Assembly: GCA_946221025.1 (NCBI GenBank)
Contig: CAMIMS010000006.1
Span: 1-63,883 of the forward strand
DNA from: an uncultured Pseudoclavibacter sp.
GTDB lineage: Bacteria > Actinomycetota > Actinomycetes > Actinomycetales > Microbacteriaceae
Reading direction: 5' to 3'
DNA: 63,883 nt
Of the stretch, positions 7,454 through 16,044 are shown one piece after another (the stretch's first letter is position 1; every line of letters begins with the position of its first letter). The notes beneath the pieces were generated by a model, which ran no database searches, was not told the DNA's origin, and saw only the letters and a program-made list of their open reading frames with translations. The position numbers and the translations under genes are program-made.

Positions 7454-8593
7454 GTGAATCGCTCGCTCATTCGCGTCGCATCTGTTCCATCCGGTCACGT
7501 GTATGTGCGCCACCTGCTGCCCTTCGCCGAGCTCGACTCGGTGCCGCGAGTGACGCACCTGCCCGATCCGGACCCGAATATGCCGGGGCGCCCCGCCGGC
7601 GCGAAATGGTGGCCTCCGGTCATGCTTGACGCCGAGTGGGTGCGGGCAAGCACGGATGCGTTTGACGTCTACCACGTGCACTTCGGCTTCGATGCCCGCT
7701 CCCCCGAGCAACTCGAAGAACTCGTCGGTGCGCTTCGGGAGGCGGGCAAACCGCTCGTATTCACGGTGCACGATCTGCGAAACCCGCACCACGAAGATCC
7801 GTCGCTGCACCGGGCGCAGCTGGATGTGCTCATCCCGGCAGCCGACACACTGCTGACGCTCACGCCGGGCGCTGCCGAGCAGATTCGCGCGGAATGGGGC
7901 CGCACCGCGAGCGTGCTCCCACATCCGCACGTGATCGACGAGGCGACGATGCGCGCGGCCGCGAAACCGGGTGGCCGGCACCGCCGCGAAGACGGGCGGT
8001 TCGTCGTGGGCCTGCACCTGAAAAGCAAGCGTGCGAATATGGCCCCGAGGCCGGTGCTCGAGGCGCTCATCCCCGTGGTCGCCGAGATCCCGCGTGGCGT
8101 ATTGCGGGTGAACGGCCACCCCGACCTGTTCGAGCCGGGCGGGCCCAACTGCGACCCCCAATTCGCGACGTGGCTTCGCGAGCGGGATGCGGCGGGAGAT
8201 CTGAACCTCGTCATTCACGACTACTTCACCGACGACGAGCTGTGGAGCTACTTCCGCTCGCTCGACGTGTCGGTGCTCGCGTATACCTTTGGCACCCACT
8301 CCGGCTGGCTCGTGGCATGCACGGATGTTGGTACGCGCGTGATCGCGCCGACGTGCGGTTTCTACGGTGAGCAAGAGCCTGTGCACGTGTACGGCTACGA
8401 CACGCATGGGCTGGATGCGGCCTCGCTCGTGCGGGCGGTGCGCGACGCGTATGCGGGCGGCCCGCTTCCACCGGTGGATGTGGATGCGCGGCTTCGCGAG
8501 CGTCAGCGCATCGCCGAGGAGCAGGCGCGCACGTATGAGCGCCTGCTTGATCGCGCCGCTGAGCGGCGGGCGAACGGCGAGGTGGCCGGGTGA
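7454..8593 (+). CDS. Glycosyltransferase, GT-B fold
   Basis: A 379-residue protein starting with GTG. It has a GT-B-like layout: an N-terminal strand IRVASVPSGHVYVRHL, a motif YHVHFGF, PLVFTVHDLRNP, a second-domain start FVVGLHLKSKRANM and a late region VSVLAYTFGTHSGWL followed by CTDVGTRVIAPTCGFYGEQ, which corresponds to the donor nucleotide-binding area of GT4-like enzymes. It is predicted to act in the cytoplasm. Its stop overlaps the next gene by 4 bp (GTGA), so the two are probably coupled. Donor and acceptor are unknown. Confidence 0.75.
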   Translation: MNRSLIRVASVPSGHVYVRHLLPFAELDSVPRVTHLPDPDPNMPGRPAGAKWWPPVMLDAEWVRASTDAFDVYHVHFGFDARSPEQLEELVGALREAGKPLVFTVHDLRNPHHEDPSLHRAQLDVLIPAADTLLTLTPGAAEQIRAEWGRTASVLPHPHVIDEATMRAAAKPGGRHRREDGRFVVGLHLKSKRANMAPRPVLEALIPVVAEIPRGVLRVNGHPDLFEPGGPNCDPQFATWLRERDAAGDLNLVIHDYFTDDELWSYFRSLDVSVLAYTFGTHSGWLVACTDVGTRVIAPTCGFYGEQEPVHVYGYDTHGLDAASLVRAVRDAYAGGPLPPVDVDARLRERQRIAEEQARTYERLLDRAAERRANGEVAG

Positions 8594-9711
8594 GCACCGA
8601 GGCGGGCGCATCTGGCCCGCACGCCTCGCGCAACCGACCGACGATCGTCTACTACGCGCATCACCACGGCTCGGGCCATCGCCTGCACGCCGAACGGTTT
8701 GCCCGCATCTGCGCCGAGCGCGGGATCGCGGATGTGGTCGTCTGCGGAACCCGGGTTGACGGCCTGAACGGCGTGCGAACGGTCACGCTGCCGGCAGATG
8801 ACCGCATCCCGGCTGGCGGGTCGCCCCACGTTGAACCCGCCGACTCCCCCTTCCACTTCACGCCGAAAACCCCCGCGGTGCGCGAGCGGATGCGGACGTT
8901 CTCGCAGTTGCTGAGTGAAACCGGGCCGGCGCTCGTGGTGGTGGATGTGAGCGTTGAGATCGCGACGTTCGCGGCGCTCGCCGGGTACCGGGTGATCAGC
9001 CGCCGCATGCCGGGTGACCGCTCGGATCGCGCGCACGGCATCGGGTACGACGTGAGCGAGCGGCTATTCGCCTACTACCCGCGCGAGGTTGAGAGCGACT
9101 CGTTCGCGGATGCGCACGCCGGCAAGACGACGTGGCTCGGGATGCCTGAGCCTGCGCGAGCCGGGGGCGACGATGCCGCCCGGGCCGGCGGCTTCAACCG
9201 GGCGCTCCCGGACGCGTTCGATGAGCGTTCAGTCGTCGTGCTCGTCGGCACCGGCGGCGACGGGCTTCCGCTGGATGAACTCATCAGGGCTGCCGCAGCG
9301 ACCCCCGACCGCGAGTGGTTCGCGTGCGGCGACGTGGATGCATCCGGCTCCCGCCTCCCGTCGAACCTGCACCTGCTCGGGCATGTGGCAAGCCCGGAGC
9401 CACTGCTTCGCGGTGCCGGAGTCATCGTCGCCGGCGCCGGACACAACACGGTCGCCGATATCGCGGCGGCCAAGCGCCCGGCGGTGATCATTCCCGAAGA
9501 GCGCCCGTTTGGTGAGCAGCGGCATTTCGCGGATGCGATCGCCCGGGTCGCGGGCGTGCCCGTTGCGAACTCGTGGGAGTCGGTTCGCGACTGGGATGCG
9601 CTGCTTCAGCAGGCGTCCGCGACCCAAGCCTCAGCGCTCGCGGATGCACTGCTTGTGAGCGAAGAGGCCTTCGGCGACCGGCTCGAAGCGATGCTCGGTG
9701 GTCTGCTGTAG
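8590..9711 (+). CDS. MurG-like glycosyltransferase (GT28 C-terminal type)
   Basis: A 373-residue protein. The N-terminus IVYYAHHHGSGHRLHAERFARI resembles the acceptor-binding Gly/His loop of the MurG/MGDG synthase fold. The C-terminal half has VVVLVGTGGDGLPLDEL and GAGVIVAGAGHNTVADIAAA followed by PAVIIPEERPFGEQ, the donor-binding signature of GT28 enzymes. It is not the peptidoglycan MurG, which lies in the dcw cluster in other bacteria. It is translationally coupled to the preceding glycosyltransferase, suggesting consecutive steps in one glycan. Confidence 0.75.
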   Translation: MSTEAGASGPHASRNRPTIVYYAHHHGSGHRLHAERFARICAERGIADVVVCGTRVDGLNGVRTVTLPADDRIPAGGSPHVEPADSPFHFTPKTPAVRERMRTFSQLLSETGPALVVVDVSVEIATFAALAGYRVISRRMPGDRSDRAHGIGYDVSERLFAYYPREVESDSFADAHAGKTTWLGMPEPARAGGDDAARAGGFNRALPDAFDERSVVVLVGTGGDGLPLDELIRAAAATPDREWFACGDVDASGSRLPSNLHLLGHVASPEPLLRGAGVIVAGAGHNTVADIAAAKRPAVIIPEERPFGEQRHFADAIARVAGVPVANSWESVRDWDALLQQASATQASALADALLVSEEAFGDRLEAMLGGLL

Positions 9712-9824
9712 CCGTAGACCGGCGAACAAACAGCGCTCGACTCGAAGCGACGTTCGAGGCCGGTTGAACCCGCAAACCGGTGAACGAACAGTGCGCGGTG
9801 AGAGAGCCGCGCCCTAGAACCGCG

Positions 9825-10679
9825 TTAGAACCGCGCCCGAATATCGGTCGCCCCGAGAATCTCGAGCGCACCGGGTTTGCGCAGGAACCGCACGCGCTGT
9901 GTCACCTCATTGATGGCGACGATGCCGGTCTCGGCGAACCGGTCGAGCCATCCCCGCATCGGCAGCTCTCCCCACTTCGCGGCGAACCGGTTGGCGTTCT
10001 CGACGATGCTCTCGGCGTGGTGCAGCGGCGGCTTCACAACAGCGTGCGCCTGATGGAACACGCGCGCGTCCGACTGCCGAAACGGCACGCCTGCTTTCCG
10101 GGCGGCGAACGCGAAATCGGTGTCTTCGGCGCCGTAGCCGATGTACGACTCATCGAACCCGCCGATGCGCTCGAATGCATCCCGGGTGATCGCAAACCCC
10201 AGAGACCAGAACATCTCGTACCGCTCGCTCTGCCCCACGGGCACGTCTTCGCGAGCCGGATGCGGAACCCCATCGGCGGCCGGGTCGAGGTCGGGCGTCC
10301 ACTCGGGCGAAAGGTAGTGGGGGTCGGCCATGACGAGCGCATCGTGCTCGGCAGCCTCATTCGCGAGCTGCTCAATCGCGCCCGGCTCTGGAATCACATC
10401 CACATCGAGGAACACGAGCACATCCCCACGCGCTTCGCTCGCCGCGCGGTTGCGGGCGCGCGCCAGCTCAATGCCGCCGTCCTGCTGCACCTCGCGCACG
10501 CGCGGCGGGGTTTCATCCCACGGGCGCTCCTCCTGACCCATGAACACGACAATGTGCTCACAAAACGGCAGCTTGGCCCCGTCAGCGTTTTCCTGCATCC
10601 CGTTGATCTGGTTGCGCAGGTGCTCATCGCGCCCCGCGGTGATCGTGCAGACGCTGATGAATTCGGTCTCGACGGCCAT
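9825..10679 (-). CDS. Family 2 glycosyltransferase
   Basis: A 284-residue GT-A protein with ELARARNRAASEARGDVLVF, the metal-binding DVDV in LVFLDVDVIPEPG, and the acceptor-side GYGAEDTDFAFAARKAG with the ED-type acidic pair. This layout resembles galactosyltransferase C-terminal domains of chondroitin-type polymerases. It transfers a sugar from a nucleotide donor at the inner membrane face. The ATG at 10679 is preferred; an upstream ATG at 10709 is possible. It is divergent from the next glycosyltransferase with about 150 bp that must carry both promoters. Confidence 0.82.
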   Translation of the reverse strand: MAVETEFISVCTITAGRDEHLRNQINGMQENADGAKLPFCEHIVVFMGQEERPWDETPPRVREVQQDGGIELARARNRAASEARGDVLVFLDVDVIPEPGAIEQLANEAAEHDALVMADPHYLSPEWTPDLDPAADGVPHPAREDVPVGQSERYEMFWSLGFAITRDAFERIGGFDESYIGYGAEDTDFAFAARKAGVPFRQSDARVFHQAHAVVKPPLHHAESIVENANRFAAKWGELPMRGWLDRFAETGIVAINEVTQRVRFLRKPGALEILGATDIRARF

Positions 10680-10831
10680 GGCGCAGAGCCTAATCGGCAC
10701 CACCGACATGTCATTCGTGCGCATCCGCACTGGCCCGTAGTCGCGCGTTCGCGCTTCGAGTGTTCTTGGTGCCTCACACGGCGAAATCGTTCGCGGTCTT
10801 TTCCCGGGATGCGCGTGAATACACTGCCGAA

Positions 10832-11929
10832 GTGAAGATCGGCATTCTCGGTCACCTGCATTTCCCGATTCGGGAACCGTTCGCTGGCGGCCTCGAGGCG
10901 CATACCGCCCGCACCGCGCAGGCGTTTGCCGAGCGCGGGCACGAGGTGATTCTCACCGCGAAAGCCGGTTCTCGACTCGACGACGAACGCGTGCAGATCG
11001 TGGATGTGCTGAATGCCGACTTCACGTGGCGGCCGGCAGACAAGCTCTCGCCCGAAGCAGCCGACGCGCAGGCGGATGCGCTCGACAAGGCGACGGCACG
11101 CGGCTGCAGAGCCGTTCGCGACGCCGGATGCGATGCGGTGCTGAATAACTCGCTGCATCCGGCCCCGTACCTGCATCTGCGCGACATGCCGATGCTGACC
11201 CTGCTGCACACCCCGGCGACGCTTGAACGCGTCAACCAGGTGCTCACCCATCCGTCGTGGAAGCCCGAGCCGTGGCACCGGTGGGCGAGCGTGTCGGCGT
11301 CGAACGCGACCGAGTGGGCGCGCATGCTGCCGCGGGTCGATGTCATTCCGAACGGTGTTGACGTGAATGCGTGGCCGGCGCGACTCGAGCGTCACGATGC
11401 GTCGTCGCGGCGCGCGGTGTGGACCGGCCGCATCACGCCGGAGAAGGGCACGCATATCGCGATCGAGGCGGCGAAGATCGCCGGGTGGGAGCTGGATGTG
11501 TACGGCCCAATTTCGGATGAGCAGTACTTCGCCTCGAGCATCGAGCCCGAGCTGACGGATGCGGTTCGCTACGGCGGGCACCTCACGCACCGCGATCTCG
11601 CGCAGGCGGTCGCGGCGGCCGATGTGCTCGTCGCCTCTCCCCTGTGGCCGGAACCGTTCGGGTTCGTCGCGGCCGAAGCACTCGCGTGCGGAACCCCAGT
11701 TGCCGCCCTCCCGAACGGCGCGATGCCCGAGGTGGTCGGCGATGCGGGCGCGATTGCGGACGCGCTATCGGCCGAGGCGCTCGCCGAGGCGATCACGCAG
11801 GCCGCGAAGGTTGATCGTCAACAGGCGAGGGCACGCGCAGAACTCTTCGTTGAGGATGCGGCGATGGATGCGTATCTCGCGGCGCTTGGCGAATGCCGCG
11901 AAGTGCGAGACCGGTTGGGGCGCGCTTAG
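10832..11929 (+). CDS. Family 4 glycosyltransferase
   Basis: A 365-residue GT-B enzyme. The GTG start at 10832 puts the first strand VKIGILGHLHFP at the N-terminus, followed by the acceptor loop GGLEAHTARTAQAFAERGHEV. The C-terminal domain has RAVWTGRITPEKGTHIAIEAA and the GT4 donor motif PLWPEPFGFVAAEALACGTPVA with the E-x7-E spacing. The sugar is unknown. Its stop codon overlaps the stop of the convergent lipoprotein gene by 4 bp. Confidence 0.87.
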   Translation: MKIGILGHLHFPIREPFAGGLEAHTARTAQAFAERGHEVILTAKAGSRLDDERVQIVDVLNADFTWRPADKLSPEAADAQADALDKATARGCRAVRDAGCDAVLNNSLHPAPYLHLRDMPMLTLLHTPATLERVNQVLTHPSWKPEPWHRWASVSASNATEWARMLPRVDVIPNGVDVNAWPARLERHDASSRRAVWTGRITPEKGTHIAIEAAKIAGWELDVYGPISDEQYFASSIEPELTDAVRYGGHLTHRDLAQAVAAADVLVASPLWPEPFGFVAAEALACGTPVAALPNGAMPEVVGDAGAIADALSAEALAEAITQAAKVDRQQARARAELFVEDAAMDAYLAALGECREVRDRLGRA

Positions 11930-12444
11930 CGAATCCCGCCTTCGACGAGGATCCAGACACGACCAAGGGGGCGCTCGAAGAGGAGCGTCGCCTGTGCGCC
12001 ACGCGTTTTCGGCTCCGGCAACACGAATAGCGCGGGATTCTTGGGCGTTTCGCCCGCGAATACGAACTTATCGAGCTTGTCCAAGTCGGCCGCGTCTTTG
12101 ATTTCTAGGAGCCGACGTGGGTGCGGAACAGTCTGGTCAAACAGCCGCAACACGGCCTCTTCGTCGCCATTGACCTCGATTGTGCGCGCCCAACTTCCAG
12201 AATCGGGATAGTAGAAGCCTTCAAGGTCTTCGACGGCGACGATGGTGAGGCCCTCTGGAAGCGTGATTTCCACGGCTTGAAGCCCCTCCGCTGCCCGCTC
12301 TTCGGGTGTCGCGGTTTCGGCCGGTGTCGTCGTGCCGCGGACGGATGAGGTTCCCTCCGGTTCACTCGGGTGTTGAGCGCATCCGGTCAAGAACAGTCCG
12401 CAAGAAGCAACGCATATGGCGAGCCGAATGTGTGACGAACGCAT
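11926..12444 (-). CDS. Putative lipoprotein
   Basis: A 172-residue protein beginning at an ATG at 12444 with AGGGA upstream. Residues 1-20 form a signal peptide with lipobox LTGC, so the mature protein should be lipid-anchored outside the membrane. The mature N-terminus is Ser/Thr/Pro/Glu-rich; the rest is a small domain with ITLPEGLTIVAVEDLEGFYYP and a final strand LGRVWILVEGG. No family is recognised. Its 3' end overlaps the stop of the convergent glycosyltransferase gene. Confidence 0.7.
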   Translation of the reverse strand: MRSSHIRLAICVASCGLFLTGCAQHPSEPEGTSSVRGTTTPAETATPEERAAEGLQAVEITLPEGLTIVAVEDLEGFYYPDSGSWARTIEVNGDEEAVLRLFDQTVPHPRRLLEIKDAADLDKLDKFVFAGETPKNPALFVLPEPKTRGAQATLLFERPLGRVWILVEGGIR

Positions 12445-12569
12445 GTCGAAACGGTTCCCTCCGCGCCGATTGATACCGACCAGCTTCGGCCATCGCAGGG
12501 AAGACGGCAAGTGCCATGAACGACCCAGCAGCCGCGAGAGTGCGGGCATCGGGCATTGCCGACAAGAAG

Positions 12570-12645
<76 letters not shown>

Positions 12646-12783
12646 AAAGCATCGCTTGCGCGACCGATCAAGACTAGCACCGCATCCGCTCTTGACTCAA
12701 CCGCGAGGCGGGCGCAACGCGCACACATTCGATTTGTCGGTGGTGCCCGAGAGGATGGAACCACCCGCGAAAGGAGCACCAAG

Positions 12784-13272
12784 ATGACCGCGACGACCAA
12801 GCCCAACCAACTCGAACCGGGCGATGAGGCCCCGAGCTTCGACCTGCCCAACCAGCACGGCGAGCGCGTTCACCTCGACGATCTTCGCGGTCAGCGCGTC
12901 ATTCTCTACACGTACCCCAAGGCGTTCACGCCCGGCTGCACCGATGAGTCGTGCTCGTTCCGCGACGCGCGCGGCGACTTCGAAGAAGCAGGGTTCACCG
13001 TCATCGGGCTCTCATCCGATGCCCCCGAACGCAACCGCGACTTCGACACCGAGCACGGGCTCGGGTTCACGGTGCTCTCGGATGAAGATCACGCCGTGCA
13101 GGAGGCGTACGGCGCCTGGGGTGAGCGCAACAAGTACGGCAAGGTCTCCGAAGGCCCCATCCGCTCAACATTCGTGATCGATGCGGACGGCCGCATCGAG
13201 CAGGCGCTCTACAACGTGAAGGCCACCGGCCACGTCGACCGGGTGCGAAAGCTGGTTGGCCTCGCGAATTAG
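12784..13272 (+). CDS. bcp: Peroxiredoxin, BCP/PrxQ type (thioredoxin-dependent)
   Basis: A 162-residue protein of the AhpC/TSA fold. The peroxidatic Cys is C52 and the resolving Cys C57 in FTPGCTDESC, the classic atypical 2-Cys arrangement of bacterioferritin comigratory protein. It reduces hydrogen peroxide and organic peroxides using thioredoxin in the cytoplasm. The ATG at 12784 follows GAAAGGAG at normal spacing. It lies just downstream of the divergently placed tRNA-Lys and is convergent with the membrane protein at 13287. Confidence 0.94.
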   Translation: MTATTKPNQLEPGDEAPSFDLPNQHGERVHLDDLRGQRVILYTYPKAFTPGCTDESCSFRDARGDFEEAGFTVIGLSSDAPERNRDFDTEHGLGFTVLSDEDHAVQEAYGAWGERNKYGKVSEGPIRSTFVIDADGRIEQALYNVKATGHVDRVRKLVGLAN

Positions 13273-13286
13273 TCGATGCGGGGCCT

Positions 13287-13799
13287 TCACTCGTAGTTGT
13301 AATCGCGGGGGGTGAGGGCGCCTCGGGTCGAGGGCACAAGCGTGCATGCGACGCCGATGATGGTGACCGCGAGCAGCGCCCATCCAATCCAGGGCGCGAA
13401 ATCGCCCTGCGCCACGAGCCACGCGGCCGAGGCGGTCAGGATGTGAATGGTGAGCGAGGCGCCGCGAATCCACGAGCGACCATCGAACGTCGCTTTCGCG
13501 ACCGCGGCGATGATGACGGCGGCAATCACCGTGAGCACTGCAAGCGCAGTCAACGACGCATCCGGGTCCGAACACCCGTTAGCCCTAGCGGTGAATATCG
13601 ACACGATGAGCATGATCGCGGCGGCAGCCACAGCGATCGCCTCGATCACGAGCGTTGCCACGAGCAGCAACAGCGACGCCGGTCTCGGCTCGCCCCGCTC
13701 AGTTCGCCCCGCGCCATGCGCATCGGAGCCTCGATCAACCTGCGAGCGCGCCTTCCGAGACGGGCGTTCGCCTTCAGCGGGATTCGATCGTGTAGCCAT
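13287..13799 (-). CDS. Membrane protein, unknown
   Basis: A 170-residue protein from an ATG at 13799. The first 45 residues are hydrophilic and Arg/Glu-rich; four hydrophobic segments follow (about 47-70, 82-102, 110-128 and 132-153), with a short tail TRGALTPRDYNYE. No family is recognised; it resembles small actinobacterial membrane proteins with charged N-termini. It starts 180 bp from the divergent whiB1. Confidence 0.65.
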   Translation of the reverse strand: MATRSNPAEGERPSRKARSQVDRGSDAHGAGRTERGEPRPASLLLLVATLVIEAIAVAAAAIMLIVSIFTARANGCSDPDASLTALAVLTVIAAVIIAAVAKATFDGRSWIRGASLTIHILTASAAWLVAQGDFAPWIGWALLAVTIIGVACTLVPSTRGALTPRDYNYE

Positions 13800-13979
13800 G
13801 CTGATGTCAATTATTGACCCTTGTAACAATTTGAGCAGTGTGGCAACATCGACCTCCGAGTGGCGACGGCCCCACACGGCGCAACGATCGAGAATCATTC
13901 CGCATCCGCCGAACGCACCGCGCCACGCCTCAATCAAGACTTCATTACCGTGCCAACGGCACGAAAAGGAGCAAGCCAC

Positions 13980-14228
13980 ATGGATTGGCGCGACCAAGCC
14001 GCCTGCCTGAACGCTGACCCGGAACTGTTCTTCCCCGTCGGCAACACCGGTCCCGCGCTCGAGCAGATCGACGCTGCGAAGGAAGTGTGCGCCACCTGCC
14101 GGGTCACCGAAACCTGCCTGCAGTACGCGCTCGACACCAACCAGGACTCCGGTGTGTGGGGCGGTCTGTCAGAGGATGAGCGTCGCGCCCTCAAGCGTCG
14201 CGCAGCACGCGCCCGCCGCGCTTCCTAA
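13980..14228 (+). CDS. whiB1: WhiB1-type iron-sulfur transcription regulator
   Basis: An 82-residue protein that matches WhiB1 along its length. The four cluster-binding cysteines are C9, C37, C40 and C46, followed by the GVWGG turn (58-62) and a basic tail LKRRAARARR for DNA contact. WhiB proteins bind a [4Fe-4S] cluster, interact with the main sigma factor and respond to nitric oxide. The ATG at 13980 has AAAAGGAG upstream. It is convergent with pdtaS, the same order as Rv3219-Rv3220c in Mycobacterium tuberculosis. Confidence 0.95.
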   Translation: MDWRDQAACLNADPELFFPVGNTGPALEQIDAAKEVCATCRVTETCLQYALDTNQDSGVWGGLSEDERRALKRRAARARRAS

Positions 14229-14280
14229 GCGGTTCTTCATACGCGTTACTTTCACGCGCGCCGCTTCGGGGCGATGCGTC

Positions 14281-14301
14281 TCGCGCCGTCATACGGCGCG
14301 A
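14281..14301. terminator. Hairpin downstream of whiB1
   Basis: A perfect 8-bp stem TCGCGCCG/CGGCGCGA with loop TCATA, 52 bp after the whiB1 stop. No T-tract follows, so it may be a weak terminator or an RNA-stabilising stem. The rest of 14229-14432 holds only a second small stem (CACGCG/CGCGTG near 14391-14409) close to the pdtaS end. Confidence 0.45.
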
Positions 14302-14432
14302 TGCAATGACACCGAGGGTGCCGTGATCTTCTGACCGCGCGGCGTGTTCGGAAGTCGCTAGGTACCGCAGGCAAACGCGTCGTCGACTCCCACGCGCGAT
14401 TTCGCGTGTGACCGGCCGGTCGTCGCCCCGAC

Positions 14433-15935
14433 CTAAACGAGCGAGTCGTCCCGCATCCGATTCGGCACGAAAATCTCAACCCGCGTGCCCTCACCCGGCG
14501 TCGAACTCCATTCGATATCTCCGCTGAGTTCCCCCTCGATGAGGGTGCGGATGATCTGCGTGCCAAGGCCCGATCCGATGCGCCCATCCTCGAACCCGGC
14601 ACCGGTATCGCTCACCGTCACGCGCACCCCATCCGCCTCCACGAGCGGGCGAATCACGACCTCGCCGGGATTTCCGGCAAGGCCATGCTCGATCGCGTTC
14701 GTCACGAGCTCGGTCAGCGCGAGCGCGAGCGGTGTCGCGTACTCGCTCGGGAGGTGCCCGAAACTCCCGTCAATGCGCGGACGCGCCGCGGTCGGGTTCA
14801 CCGACGACACCTCGCCAACGAGCTTGATCACGCGGTCGAGCACCTCATCGAAATCAACGCGCTCACTGAACCCGCCCGCGAGCGTGTCGTGCACGACCGC
14901 GATCGACGAGACCCGACGCATGGCCTGCGAAAGCGAATCGCGCGCCTCGTCACTCGATGAGCGCCGCGCCTGAATGCGCAGCAGCGCCGCGACCGTTTGC
15001 AGATTGTTCTTCACGCGGTGGTGAATCTCGCGAATCGTCGCGTCTTTCGTGATGAGTTCCTGCTCCTGCATCCGGAAATCGGATGTATCGCGGCACAGCA
15101 CGATCGCGCCCATTCGTCGGCCGCGCTCTCGAAGCGGAATCGAGCGAAGCGTGACCGTGATGTCTCGCACCTCAATATCGGTCACCCACGGTGCACGCCC
15201 CGTCACGACAAGCGGAGTCGCCTCGTCAACCGTCGCCCGGTCTTCGACAAGCATCGACACCAGCTCGGCGAGCGACTCCCCCTCAAGCTCGCCACCGAAT
15301 CCGAGCTTATTGATGGCGCTCAGCGCATTCGCGCTCGCGAACGTCACGATCCCCTCCGGGTCGAGGCGAATGAGGCCATCGGATGCGCGGGGCATGCCGC
15401 GCCGCGTTGGGGTGGGCGCGAGCGGGTCCGGAAAATCCCCCGCCTCGATCATCGCGAACATGTCATCGGCGCATTCGCGGAACGTTTCTTCTTGCCGGGT
15501 GTGCATCCGGCCGCCGGCCAGGTTCAAGTGCCGGGTGATGAGCGCGATTGGGCGCGGCCGCTGCTGCTCGACGTTCTTTGCCGGCCTGCGCATGAACACA
15601 GGCGTGACGCGAAGCTGCGTCGGGATCTCATCGAACCAATCGGGTTCGGTGGAGCGAACCGTGCGCCCCTCCTGCCAGGCGCGCTCAACCTCGACCGCCC
15701 ACTGCTCGCGCACCCGCTGGCCAACCAGATCGCGATAAAACAGCGTCGGCGCGCTCGAAGGCCGGTTCTGCGCGACCGCGATGAAGTCATCATCCCGGGT
15801 GCGGGCCCACACGACGAGGTCGGCGCACGATAGGTCGGCGAGCAGCTGCCCATCGGCGGCGAGCTGGGTGATCCAGGCAAGCTCATCCTCCCCAAGTGCG
15901 GTGTGTTCGCGTACGAGAGCGGGAAGGCTGGCCAC
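14433..15935 (-). CDS. pdtaS: Sensor histidine kinase PdtaS-type
   Basis: A 500-residue cytosolic kinase with an N-terminal GAF-like domain (about 1-170), a PAS-like domain (about 185-290) and a HisKA_2/HATPase C-terminal half. The phosphorylation region is REIHHRVKNNLQT (His305 or His306), typical of HWE/HisKA_2 kinases, followed by ELVTNAIEHG (N box) and SDTGAGF plus GSGLGTQI (G boxes). In Mycobacterium PdtaS phosphorylates the antiterminator PdtaR; no PdtaR is in this window. It has no membrane segment. The start at 15935 gives a full N-terminal domain. Confidence 0.9.
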   Translation of the reverse strand: MASLPALVREHTALGEDELAWITQLAADGQLLADLSCADLVVWARTRDDDFIAVAQNRPSSAPTLFYRDLVGQRVREQWAVEVERAWQEGRTVRSTEPDWFDEIPTQLRVTPVFMRRPAKNVEQQRPRPIALITRHLNLAGGRMHTRQEETFRECADDMFAMIEAGDFPDPLAPTPTRRGMPRASDGLIRLDPEGIVTFASANALSAINKLGFGGELEGESLAELVSMLVEDRATVDEATPLVVTGRAPWVTDIEVRDITVTLRSIPLRERGRRMGAIVLCRDTSDFRMQEQELITKDATIREIHHRVKNNLQTVAALLRIQARRSSSDEARDSLSQAMRRVSSIAVVHDTLAGGFSERVDFDEVLDRVIKLVGEVSSVNPTAARPRIDGSFGHLPSEYATPLALALTELVTNAIEHGLAGNPGEVVIRPLVEADGVRVTVSDTGAGFEDGRIGSGLGTQIIRTLIEGELSGDIEWSSTPGEGTRVEIFVPNRMRDDSLV

Positions 15936-16044
15936 CCCATCAGCATACGAGCGGGCGCGCGGGGTTCATGTCGCGTTGGCACTCGGATGGGATCGCGATC
16001 CGACCGCAAACCCCACGGATCGTTGCCTGCTCGAGGGCGCTTAG

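Noticed and set aside
9718..9794. Similar 19-20 nt strings ACCGGCGAACAAACAGCGC and ACCGGTGAACGAACAGTGC
   Set aside because: An imperfect direct repeat in a 113-bp gap between convergent genes; too little to assign a role.
9815..9835. 11-bp tandem duplication TAGAACCGCG at the end of the GT2 gene
   Set aside because: It duplicates the end of the gene past its stop, but the second stop is out of frame; probably slippage without function.
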